Positions 1 through 5,824 of a stretch of 6,545 nt of DNA are shown piece by piece. The stretch is from Chthoniobacterales bacterium (GTDB lineage: Bacteria; Verrucomicrobiota; Verrucomicrobiia; Chthoniobacterales; UBA10450). Under the pieces are notes generated by a model, which was given only the letters and a program-made list of their open reading frames with translations, was not told where the DNA came from and did no database searches. The DNA is taken from contig JACCXL010000076.1 in assembly GCA_013697015.1 (NCBI GenBank), forward strand, positions 1 to 6,545, given 5' to 3'. Every line of letters starts with the position of its first letter. Position 1 is the first letter of the stretch. The position numbers and the translations under genes are program-made.

Positions 1-157
1 CGGCCACTTTGTGAACTTCATCTTCCACGCCGACTCGCAGCTAATCACGAAGCTCCGCTCCAAGTTTAAGCTCGACCCGGAAGTTTACCGGCAGCACTAC
101 CAGAAGCTGCGGCCGAAATCCGAGCGGAAGCCGAAAAAGTTGGCCGAGGCGAAGTAA
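1..157 (+). CDS. rpsF: Ribosomal protein bS6, C-terminal part (partial)
   Basis: This is the 3' end of a reading frame (codons from base 2, TAA at 155-157) that enters from outside the window; 51 residues are visible. It reads GHFVNFIFHADSQLITKL, then a stretch with FKLDPEVYR, and ends in a basic tail (KPKKLAEAK). The first part fits the last beta strand and helix of bS6, where a small hydrophobic strand is followed by a helix and the 'L..D..V.R' motif. bS6 is a small-subunit ribosomal protein that binds 16S rRNA together with bS18. The neighbour supports the call: ssb follows after only 18 bp, and rpsF-ssb is a widespread conserved operon order. The lysine-rich tail is common in bS6 proteins. 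The identification rests on a fragment plus context, so it is likely but not certain. Confidence 0.85.
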   Translation, partial: GHFVNFIFHADSQLITKLRSKFKLDPEVYRQHYQKLRPKSERKPKKLAEAK

Positions 158-175
158 CTTCGCTACAACCGGCGG

Positions 176-649
176 ATGTCCACGTTCAACAAGGTCATCC
201 TGCTCGGCAATCTCACCCGCGACCCCGAGGTCCGCTACACGCCAAAAGGCACCGCCGTGACCGAGATCGGGATGGCGCTCAATCGCGTTTACACCGCGGA
301 AAACGGCGAGAAGCGTGAAGAAGTCACCTTCGTCGACGTGACGTTGTGGGGACGCACAGCCGAGATCGCGGGTGAATATTTGAAGAAAGGGCGTCCCGTT
401 TTCATTGAGGGCCGATTGCAGCTCGATACCTGGGACGACAAGCAGTCCGGACAAAAACGCAGCAAGCTAAAGGTGGTCGCGGATAGCATGCAGCTCATCG
501 GCGGCCGAGCTGGGGGAGGAAGTGGCGGCGGCGGTGCGGAGCCGGAAGAAGCAGCGGGCGCCCCTCGTTCGAGCGGAAGCAGGGGAGCAAGCGCGCCGCC
601 TCCGAAAGTTGCCGACGTCGAGCCGGACGACGACGAGATTCCGTTTTGA
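176..649 (+). CDS. ssb: Single-stranded DNA-binding protein
   Basis: A complete 157-residue SSB, which coats single-stranded DNA during replication, recombination and repair and recruits partner proteins. The N-terminal OB fold spans about residues 1-108 and begins with the typical MSTFNKVILLGNLTRDPEVR, followed by V-TLWGR (W58) and the 'FIEGRLQLDTW' strand (W86); these aromatics are of the kind that stack on ssDNA. Residues 109-147 form a low-complexity Gly/Ala/Pro/Ser linker. The protein ends in the acidic tip DDDEIPF, the known docking peptide for SSB partners. The length is normal for the family. The ATG at 176 is preceded directly by GGCGG, a close and weak ribosome-binding site, and lies 18 bp after rpsF, so the two genes are probably one transcript. 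No anomaly is seen. Confidence 0.97.
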   Translation: MSTFNKVILLGNLTRDPEVRYTPKGTAVTEIGMALNRVYTAENGEKREEVTFVDVTLWGRTAEIAGEYLKKGRPVFIEGRLQLDTWDDKQSGQKRSKLKVVADSMQLIGGRAGGGSGGGGAEPEEAAGAPRSSGSRGASAPPPKVADVEPDDDEIPF

Positions 650-665
650 TCTTCGCAATCTTGCT

Positions 666-690
666 CGCGATAATCGCAAATATTATCGCG
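666..690. repeat. Perfect 9-bp inverted repeat (hairpin) after ssb
   Basis: CGCGATAAT (666-674) and ATTATCGCG (682-690) are exact reverse complements separated by 7 bases. A second small palindrome, GCGA-TAA-TCGC (667-677), is nested in the left arm. The repeat sits 17 bp after the ssb stop and about 55 bp before the antitoxin start. No T-tract follows, so it is not a canonical intrinsic terminator. It could be a weak terminator or mRNA-stabilising hairpin for rpsF-ssb, or an operator for the downstream toxin-antitoxin module, since Phd/YefM antitoxins bind palindromes upstream of their own gene. The pairing is seen directly; the function is inferred. Confidence 0.5.
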
Positions 691-706
691 CCGCGGGTTC
701 AAACTG

Positions 707-744
707 CTGATCAGTCGCTGACCGCTATTCTATAGTCTTTCGCC
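707..744 (+). promoter_or_regulatory. Candidate promoter/operator of the toxin-antitoxin module
   Basis: Just upstream of the antitoxin ATG lies TATAGT (731-736), a 5/6 match to the bacterial -10 hexamer, 8 bases before the start codon. Transcription from it would be nearly leaderless. No good -35 hexamer is found at 16-18 bp upstream. The position holds instead the perfect 8-bp palindrome CTGATCAG (707-714), which is the kind of site an autorepressing antitoxin could use. A smaller inverted repeat CTAT-TCT-ATAG (724-734) overlaps the -10. No Shine-Dalgarno sequence is visible. The evidence is motif matching only. Confidence 0.3.
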
Positions 745-994
745 ATGTCATCTACGTATTCAGTGACAGAAGCGCAGTCGGGCTTTCCCGCATTGTTGAA
801 GGAAGCGGAGGATAATCTCGTTTTAGTCACCCGCCGAGCAAAGCCCGTCGCCTACATCGTTTCGGCAGAGAGAATGGCTGCAATCGCCGAGACGTTGGAA
901 ATCATGGCCGATCCCACGCGCGATGCGGGCAATGCGAAAAGCCCGGGACGGGAAGGGCAAATACCTCCCAGTCTCCGCGCTTAATGAGAGTTGA
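745..994 (+). pseudogene. Phd/YefM-family antitoxin, frameshifted near its C-terminus
   Basis: The reading frame from ATG 745 gives a clear Phd/YefM antitoxin N-terminus (YSVTEAQSGFPALLKEA, then VLVTRRAKPVAYIVSAERM and ETLEIMADP). This is the DNA-binding, autoregulating half of a type II toxin-antitoxin pair. In frame it ends at TAA 982-984 (79 aa), with an atypical tail after residue 57. From 914 in the next frame the sequence continues as PRAMRAMRKARDGKGK, then YLPVSALNES and TGA 992-994. That is the canonical family C-terminus, the part that normally wraps and neutralises the toxin. Removing one C from the CCC at 913-915 joins the two into an 82-residue normal-length protein. The gene is therefore called frameshifted, by real decay or sequencing error. 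The DNA-binding half would survive; toxin neutralisation should not. It overlaps the toxin start at 984. Confidence 0.85.
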
Positions 995-1275
995 GATCGA
1001 GCAGCAAGTCATCCGTTTCACTCGAATCGCTCGCGCCAGAACCGCGTCGAGCGATGCGCGATGCTCTCCGCAAGCTTGCACGCGAGGAAGGCGATATCCG
1101 TCCACTCGAAGGAGAGCTTGAATCCTTTTATCGGCTGCGCGTCGATCGTTCTCGAGTGATTTTCTTCTATTCCTCCCGAGGGCGAAGTCGTCGGATTCGC
1201 TGCGTCTATGCGGGCTATCGCAATTTGGTCTACGAAGTATTCGCTGCAAAATTCCACGAGCTGTTCGAGCGATGA
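984..1275 (+). pseudogene. RelE/ParE-superfamily toxin, frameshifted near its N-terminus
   Basis: The partner of the upstream antitoxin. From ATG 984 the frame reads MRVEIEQQVIRF and should then be followed by the helix LESLAPEPRRAMRDALRKL, but that lies one frame over (from 1021). Skipping one base near 1020 joins them into a 96-residue RelE/ParE toxin with the family hallmarks EGDIRPLEGELESFYRLRV and RSRVIFFY in the central beta sheet, ending HELFER. RelE relatives cleave mRNA at the ribosome, while ParE relatives poison gyrase; the sequence does not decide which. As it stands, translation from 984 stops at TGA 1119-1121 after 45 residues. The main frame is open from 988 but has only a TTG at 991 or an internal ATG at 1054. 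Its stop overlaps the dprA start (ATGA, 1272-1275). Probably inactive unless the frameshift is an assembly error. Confidence 0.82.
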
Positions 1276-2372
1276 CATCCACCGAAGCGTGCATCGCGTT
1301 GAACATGCTCCCAATGATGGGGCCGGTCCGCCTGCGCAAGCTTCTCGAGGTGTTTCCGTCGCCGGAAGAAATTCTGCGCACGCGTTCGAGCGCTCTTCGT
1401 GCGGTCGAGGGAATCGGGAACGAGGTCGCCGAACAGATCACGAGCTGGGAGAGGACGATTGATCTCGGAGCGGAGCTGGATCGCATCCGCGCTTTCGGCG
1501 CCGAAGCGATCACCGCGCAATCGCCGCTCTATCCGCGCCACCTGCGCGAAATTCATGCGCCTCCGATCGTGCTCTATGTCTGGGGCAAACTGGAGGAGCG
1601 CGATCAACACGCGATCGGTGTCATCGGTTCGCGCCGCACGACTCATTACGGAACCGAATCTGCGAAGAAGCTTTCCTATCAGCTCGCTTACGCCGGTTTG
1701 ACAGTCGTCAGCGGTCTGGCCCGTGGGATCGACACCGCTGCGCACCAGGGAGCGATCGCTGCCAAAGGACGCACCATTGCGGTGATCGGCTCGGGGTTGA
1801 TGAAATTGTATCCGCCGGAAAACGCTGCACTGGCGGAGAAGATCAGCCAGGGAAACGGCGCGATCGTCTCCGAGTTTTCCATGGAGATCGAACCGGACCG
1901 GCAAACCTTCCCGATGCGAAATCGGATCATAAGCGGATGGAGCCACGGGATTCTCGTGGTGGAAGCCGGGCTGAACAGCGGTGCGCTCATTACCGCGTCG
2001 CAGGCGCTTGAGCAGGGTCGATCTGTCTACGCCGTGCCCGGCCATATCAACGCGCCGAGCGCACAAGGTTCAAACCGGCTCATCCAGCAAGGTGCGAAGC
2101 TGGTCATGGACGCGAGCGATATTCTGGATGACATGCAGATCTTGTTACCAGAAACAAAGCCGTCCGCCGCAGCAGCGGAACGTCCGCTGCCGACGCTGAG
2201 CGCCGACGAGCGGAACGTTTACGATGCGATCGAGGCGACGGAAACCTCGATTGACGACATCGCGACCAAGTCGCATTTGCCAAGCGGCACCGTCTCTTCT
2301 ACCCTCCTCCGCCTCGAGTTGAAGCGGCTCGTCAAGCAGTTGCCGGGCAAGTACTTCGTGAAACTCGCATAA
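1272..2372 (+). CDS. dprA: DNA-processing protein DprA (Smf)
   Basis: A 366-residue, full-length DprA. The family binds incoming single-stranded DNA in the cytoplasm during natural transformation, protects it and loads RecA. Residues about 10-58 form a helix-hairpin-helix/SAM-like region (LPMMGPVRLRKLL; VEGIGNEVAEQI). The Rossmann-like core covers about 85-285, with GVIGSRR (116-122), VVSGLARGIDTAAHQGA (145-161), FPMRNRIISG (213-222), EAGLNSGALITA (231-242) and the PG pair at 256-257. The C-terminal winged helix is at about 305-366 (IDDIATKSHLPSGTVSSTLLRLEL). The ATG at 1272 overlaps the toxin stop as ATGA, and no strong Shine-Dalgarno is seen, so translation may have been coupled to the toxin gene. 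A topoisomerase gene follows 58 bp later; dprA beside a type IA topoisomerase gene is a common bacterial arrangement. Confidence 0.97.
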   Translation: MTSTEACIALNMLPMMGPVRLRKLLEVFPSPEEILRTRSSALRAVEGIGNEVAEQITSWERTIDLGAELDRIRAFGAEAITAQSPLYPRHLREIHAPPIVLYVWGKLEERDQHAIGVIGSRRTTHYGTESAKKLSYQLAYAGLTVVSGLARGIDTAAHQGAIAAKGRTIAVIGSGLMKLYPPENAALAEKISQGNGAIVSEFSMEIEPDRQTFPMRNRIISGWSHGILVVEAGLNSGALITASQALEQGRSVYAVPGHINAPSAQGSNRLIQQGAKLVMDASDILDDMQILLPETKPSAAAAERPLPTLSADERNVYDAIEATETSIDDIATKSHLPSGTVSSTLLRLELKRLVKQLPGKYFVKLA

Positions 2373-2430
2373 GCTCGTCCGCAACGTGCTGCTAGTTTCG
2401 GGGTCTTAACTCCGCGAGGCCCGCTCTCCC

Positions 2431-5247
2431 ATGTCCAAGTCTCTTATCATTGCTGAAAAACCGAGTGTCGCGCAGGATCTGGCGCGCGCCCTCGGTAAGG
2501 TTCCGAAAAAAGGCGATCACTTCGAGAACGACAAATATGTGATCTCGTCCGCGGTCGGCCACGTCGTCGAGCTCGAGATGCCCGAGGACATCGACAAGAA
2601 AAAGTATGGGTTCTGGCGGCTCGAAACGCTGCCGATTATTCCCGAGAAATTTGGCCTCAAGCCGATCGCCGACTCGAAGGACCGGTTTAATCAGTTGAAA
2701 AAACTGCTCGCTCGCAAAGACGTCGACACCGTGATCAACGCTTGCGACGCCGGCCGCGAAGGCGAGTTGATTTTTTCCAATCTCTATCAGCTCTCGAAAT
2801 CGAAGCTGCCGGTGAAACGCGCTTGGATGCAGACGATGACGACCGAGGGCATCCTGGAAGCGTTCAAGAAACTTCGCGACGGCGAAGAGATGGCGGGTCT
2901 CGCCGACGGGGCGCGTTCACGCAGCGAGAGTGACTGGCTGATTGGGATTAATGGCACGCGCGCGATCACGAAACGCATGTTTGGCTCGCGCGGGCGCAAC
3001 GTCGCCACGGTCGGCCGCGTGCAAACTCCGACCCTCGCGATCGTCTTCGGCCGCGAGCTGGAGATTCGCAATTTCAAATCGCGTCCTTTCTGGCGCGTGA
3101 CCGCGAATTTCGAGATCGCGGCCGGCAGTTACGAAGGTATTTTTCAACGGCCCAACTTCAAGAAAGCCGAGAACGACGAGCACGATCGGATCGACCGCCT
3201 TCCGGACAAGGCGATCGCCGACGAAGTGCTTGCGGCCTGCCAGGGCCAACCGCTCGCAAAAGTCACCGAGCAAAAGAAATCTGCGAACCAGGCGTCACCG
3301 CGTTTGTACGATTTGACCACGCTGCAACGCGAAGCGAACAACCGTTTTGGTCTTTCCGCTCGCCGCACGCTCGATATTGCGCAGGCTCTTTACGAACGTC
3401 ACAAGGTAATCACGTATCCGCGGACCGATGCGCGCGCGCTGCCCGAAGATTACATCGCGACGTGCCGGCAGACGCTCGAAAGTCTCCGGGGCGATCTCGG
3501 CAAGCATGGACAGTCCGTGCTCGGAAATGGCTGGGTACGGCCGAACAAACGCATCTTCAACAACGCGCAGATCTCGGATCACTTCGCGATCATCCCGACG
3601 ACGACCGAGCCCAAGAATCTCGATGAGATGGAGGCAAAGGTTTACGACATGATCGCGCGACGATTCGTCGCGGCGTTTTTTCCGTCAGCGGAATTCGATA
3701 TCACGACGCGGACCAGCACCGTCGCGAACCGGTTCGACTTCAAAACCGAAGGCAAGGTCCTGACATCACCGGGGTGGTTGGCGGTCTATGGCAGGACAAC
3801 GGTCGATGATAACTCGACCGATTCCAAAGCGTTGCCGGCGCTCCATGACAGGGACAACGGCCAGGCGAAAACGATCTCCGCCGAAGTTCATAGTGAGACG
3901 ACGAAGCCGCCGCCGCGTTACACGGAGGCCACGCTTCTCTCCGCGATGGAAGGTGCTGGCAGACTTGTCGATGACGAGAGCATGGCCGAAGCGATGAAGG
4001 AACGCGGTCTCGGAACACCGGCGACGCGCGCGGAAACTATCGAGAGATTAATTAGACAGAATTACATCGAGCGCGATCAACGCCAACTCGTACCGACCAC
4101 AAAGGCAGAATCGCTCCTGCAATTCCTCGCCGCGGTGAAGGCGGACGCGCTGACGAAGCCGGACATGACTGGAGAGTGGGAATACAAGCTGCGGCAGATG
4201 GAGCACGGGAAATATTCACGCAAGACGTTCATGTCGGAGATCGTCGAGGTTACGAAAGGAATCGTCGAGCGCACGAAAAAGTTCGAAGAAGATGAAACGA
4301 ACTCGCGCGAAACCGACATCATTTCGCCGACCGACGGCAAGCCGATGTTCGAAACGCTGCGCGGCTACAAATCGCAGGACGGCACGCTGATGATTTACAA
4401 GGTGATGAGCGGGCGCAAAATCGAGGAAGAGGAGGCTCGCGAACTTGTTGCGAAGGGTGAGATCGGTCCGCTGGACGGTTTCGTCTCCGCCAAAACCGGC
4501 AACCGGTTTCCGTCGAAAATCAAGATCGCCGACGACGAAAAAAATCCCGGAAGCAAAAAGGCTGAACTGGATTTCGGGAATAAAGTGGACCTCAACGCGC
4601 TGACGCCGTTCTGGACCGATCCGAAAACTGGCGCGGAACTTTGCGAAGCGCCCACCAGTTACGTCCTCCGCGAACGGAATGGCGAGGGCTGGAAAGAGAC
4701 GTTCAAAGTGGGTCGGTTGATGTGTCAGAAGCCGGTCACGCGCGAGCAGGCAATCCAAATGGTGGAGCGCGGTAAGAGCGATTTGATCCAGGGATTCATT
4801 TCCAAAAAAGGCCGGCCATTTGATGCCTACTTGCTACGCCATGGAGCGAAAATTAATTGGGAATTCCCGCCACGGAAGCCGCGCGAGGGTGGGGGAAAAA
4901 ATGCCGACGGCTCGCCGCGCGCGCCGCGGAAACCAAAGGCTCCGCTCGATCTCAGCAAGGCCGTAAAATTGAGCGAGAGCAAAATCCACGACGGCGATCT
5001 TTATCAAACGGCTGACGCGTTCGTAGTCGCGAAGCCTCAAGCGGATGGCTCGGTGCGCGTCGTGTTCGAATTGAAACGTCATCTTTGCGGCAAAGAAATT
5101 CCGGCAGAGGAAGCCGAGCGTCTCGTGGAGATGGGGAAGACAGGACTGATCGAAGGGTTCCTCTCGAAACGCGGATCGAATTTCAGCGCCTACCTGAAAC
5201 TCGCGAAGGACAAAAAGAAAGCGGAGTTCGAATTTCCGCCGCGTTGA
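2431..5247 (+). CDS. topB: Type IA DNA topoisomerase, Topo III (TopB)-like, with three C-terminal repeats
   Basis: A 938-residue type IA topoisomerase, which cuts one DNA strand through a 5'-phosphotyrosine link and passes the other. The Toprim domain starts SLIIAEKPSVAQDLARAL and carries the metal-binding motif DAGREGELI (106-114). The catalytic tyrosine is Y329 in ITYPRTDA. SDHFAIIPT (382-390) supplies H384, which aligns with the active-site histidine. WRLETLPIIPEKF, DAGREGE and DHxAIIPT are Topo III rather than Topo I signatures. Residues about 630-718, 727-813 and 846-938 are three copies of a 'topoisomerase C-terminal repeat' (GFVSAKTG, GFISKKGRPFDAYL, GFLSKRGSNFSAYL), the last two ending EFPPR and joined by a basic Gly/Lys/Pro linker. 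There are no tetracysteine zinc ribbons. The ATG at 2431 begins the family-typical N-terminus without an obvious Shine-Dalgarno. Its position after dprA is where many bacteria keep topA. Confidence 0.9.
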   Translation: MSKSLIIAEKPSVAQDLARALGKVPKKGDHFENDKYVISSAVGHVVELEMPEDIDKKKYGFWRLETLPIIPEKFGLKPIADSKDRFNQLKKLLARKDVDTVINACDAGREGELIFSNLYQLSKSKLPVKRAWMQTMTTEGILEAFKKLRDGEEMAGLADGARSRSESDWLIGINGTRAITKRMFGSRGRNVATVGRVQTPTLAIVFGRELEIRNFKSRPFWRVTANFEIAAGSYEGIFQRPNFKKAENDEHDRIDRLPDKAIADEVLAACQGQPLAKVTEQKKSANQASPRLYDLTTLQREANNRFGLSARRTLDIAQALYERHKVITYPRTDARALPEDYIATCRQTLESLRGDLGKHGQSVLGNGWVRPNKRIFNNAQISDHFAIIPTTTEPKNLDEMEAKVYDMIARRFVAAFFPSAEFDITTRTSTVANRFDFKTEGKVLTSPGWLAVYGRTTVDDNSTDSKALPALHDRDNGQAKTISAEVHSETTKPPPRYTEATLLSAMEGAGRLVDDESMAEAMKERGLGTPATRAETIERLIRQNYIERDQRQLVPTTKAESLLQFLAAVKADALTKPDMTGEWEYKLRQMEHGKYSRKTFMSEIVEVTKGIVERTKKFEEDETNSRETDIISPTDGKPMFETLRGYKSQDGTLMIYKVMSGRKIEEEEARELVAKGEIGPLDGFVSAKTGNRFPSKIKIADDEKNPGSKKAELDFGNKVDLNALTPFWTDPKTGAELCEAPTSYVLRERNGEGWKETFKVGRLMCQKPVTREQAIQMVERGKSDLIQGFISKKGRPFDAYLLRHGAKINWEFPPRKPREGGGKNADGSPRAPRKPKAPLDLSKAVKLSESKIHDGDLYQTADAFVVAKPQADGSVRVVFELKRHLCGKEIPAEEAERLVEMGKTGLIEGFLSKRGSNFSAYLKLAKDKKKAEFEFPPR

Positions 5248-5268
5248 GTGGGATTTGATGCGAAGAGA

Positions 5269-5296
5269 TTGACACCACAACAAATAGTGTGTTAAT
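5269..5296 (+). promoter_or_regulatory. Promoter of nrdR (sigma70-type)
   Basis: TTGACA (5269-5274) is an exact -35 consensus. A 16-bp spacer leads to GTTAAT (5291-5296), a 4/6 match to the -10, preceded by TG at 5288-5289 in the extended -10 position. Transcription would begin at about 5303, leaving a leader of under 10 bases before the nrdR ATG at 5312, with no Shine-Dalgarno visible. A candidate NrdR box fills the spacer between the two hexamers. Confidence 0.6.
5275..5290 (+). promoter_or_regulatory. Candidate NrdR box 1 (between -35 and -10)
   Basis: CCACAACAAATAGTGT matches the published NrdR-box consensus acaCwAtATaTwGtgt at 13 of 16 positions by hand alignment; the right half AATAGTGT matches at 7 of 8. 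It lies exactly between the -35 and -10 elements of the nrdR promoter, so a bound NrdR oligomer would block RNA polymerase. NrdR boxes usually come in pairs on one face of the helix, and a second candidate starts 32 bp downstream. This suggests nrdR represses itself. Confidence 0.55.
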
Positions 5297-5306
5297 CACA
5301 ATGTAG

Positions 5307-5322
5307 ACACTATGCGTTGTCC
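5307..5322 (+). promoter_or_regulatory. Candidate NrdR box 2 (overlapping the nrdR start codon)
   Basis: ACACTATG (5307-5314) matches 7 of 8 positions of the left NrdR half-site; the right half is weak (4 of 8), giving 11 of 16 overall. The start is 32 bp from box 1, about three helical turns, as is typical of paired boxes. ACACTAT here is the exact reverse complement of ATAGTGT in box 1, a 7-bp inverted repeat with 16 bases between the arms. The weak half lies inside coding sequence for the conserved Cys-Pro-Lys-Cys start of NrdR, which may constrain it. Confidence 0.4.
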
Positions 5323-5824
5323 CAAGTGCGGGTTTCGTGACGACAAGGTCATCGACTCGCGCCAGTCTCGAGACAGTTCCAGTATTCGCCGGCGCCGGGT
5401 TTGTCTTCAGTGTGCTTATCGTTTCACAACCTACGAGCAAATCGAGCGCTCCGATCTTCGCGTGATCAAACGCGATCGGACGCATGAGCCGTTTGACCGG
5501 CGGAAGCTCGTGAACAGCCTGGCGAAAGCTTGCGAGAAGCGCTCGATCAGCCTGGTGACTCTGGAAGAGGCAGTCGACGAAATCGTGCATGATGTGGAAA
5601 CGGGCGGCCGCGAAGTTTCCTCTGCGGCGATCGGAACGCGCGTTCTCGAGAAGCTGCGCGAGATCGATGAAGTAGCATACCTCCGCTATGCCTCGGTTCA
5701 TCGGCGCTTCGAAGAGGTCGATCAGTTCGTCGACGCCATCCAGGCCCTTGGCCGGCGCGTGAAAACGAACGCGCTGCAGCGCGAATTGTTCCCCGCTGAA
5801 TCTGCGAATCATGGTCGCGTTTAA
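5312..5824 (+). CDS. nrdR: Transcriptional repressor NrdR
   Basis: A 170-residue NrdR, the nucleotide-sensing repressor of ribonucleotide reductase operons. The zinc ribbon uses C3, C6, C31 and C34 (MRCPKCGF; CLQCAYRFTT) and is followed by the arginine-rich RRRR DNA-binding stretch. The ATP cone occupies about residues 49-137 (VIKRDRTHEPFDRRKL through YLRYASVHRRFEEVDQF); it binds ATP/dATP and switches the oligomeric state and DNA binding. The length is slightly above the usual 150 or so because of a C-terminal extension after 140. The ATG at 5312 is fixed by the canonical MRCPKCG start; the upstream ATG at 5301 is followed at once by a stop. It has its own promoter with NrdR-box-like sites, implying autoregulation. 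Its end overlaps the next gene by 14 bp, so the two are probably co-translated. Confidence 0.97.
   Translation: MRCPKCGFRDDKVIDSRQSRDSSSIRRRRVCLQCAYRFTTYEQIERSDLRVIKRDRTHEPFDRRKLVNSLAKACEKRSISLVTLEEAVDEIVHDVETGGREVSSAAIGTRVLEKLREIDEVAYLRYASVHRRFEEVDQFVDAIQALGRRVKTNALQRELFPAESANHGRV

Noticed and set aside
511..560. Repeat array in the GGC/GGA-rich stretch of ssb.
   Set aside because: It is the ordinary glycine-rich linker of SSB, with no regular unit at the DNA level.
666..700. Intrinsic (rho-independent) terminator after ssb.
   Set aside because: The 9-bp inverted repeat is present, but neither strand has the U-tract immediately after the stem.
289..702. Long minus-strand frames opposite ssb, dprA, the topoisomerase and nrdR.
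   Set aside because: They are mirror frames of strong plus-strand genes in GC-rich DNA. Their translations are arginine/serine-rich or low complexity and match no family.
1016..1024. Programmed +1 frameshift in the toxin.
   Set aside because: No recognised slippery codon, in-frame stop at the shift site or downstream structure is evident, and the antitoxin just upstream has its own single-base shift. Decay or sequencing error is simpler.
991..1275. Toxin gene as an intact 94-aa protein starting at TTG 991.
   Set aside because: The first ten residues from TTG (serine-rich) do not fit the family, while ATG 984 in another frame gives the expected RelE/ParE opening. A frameshift explains both.
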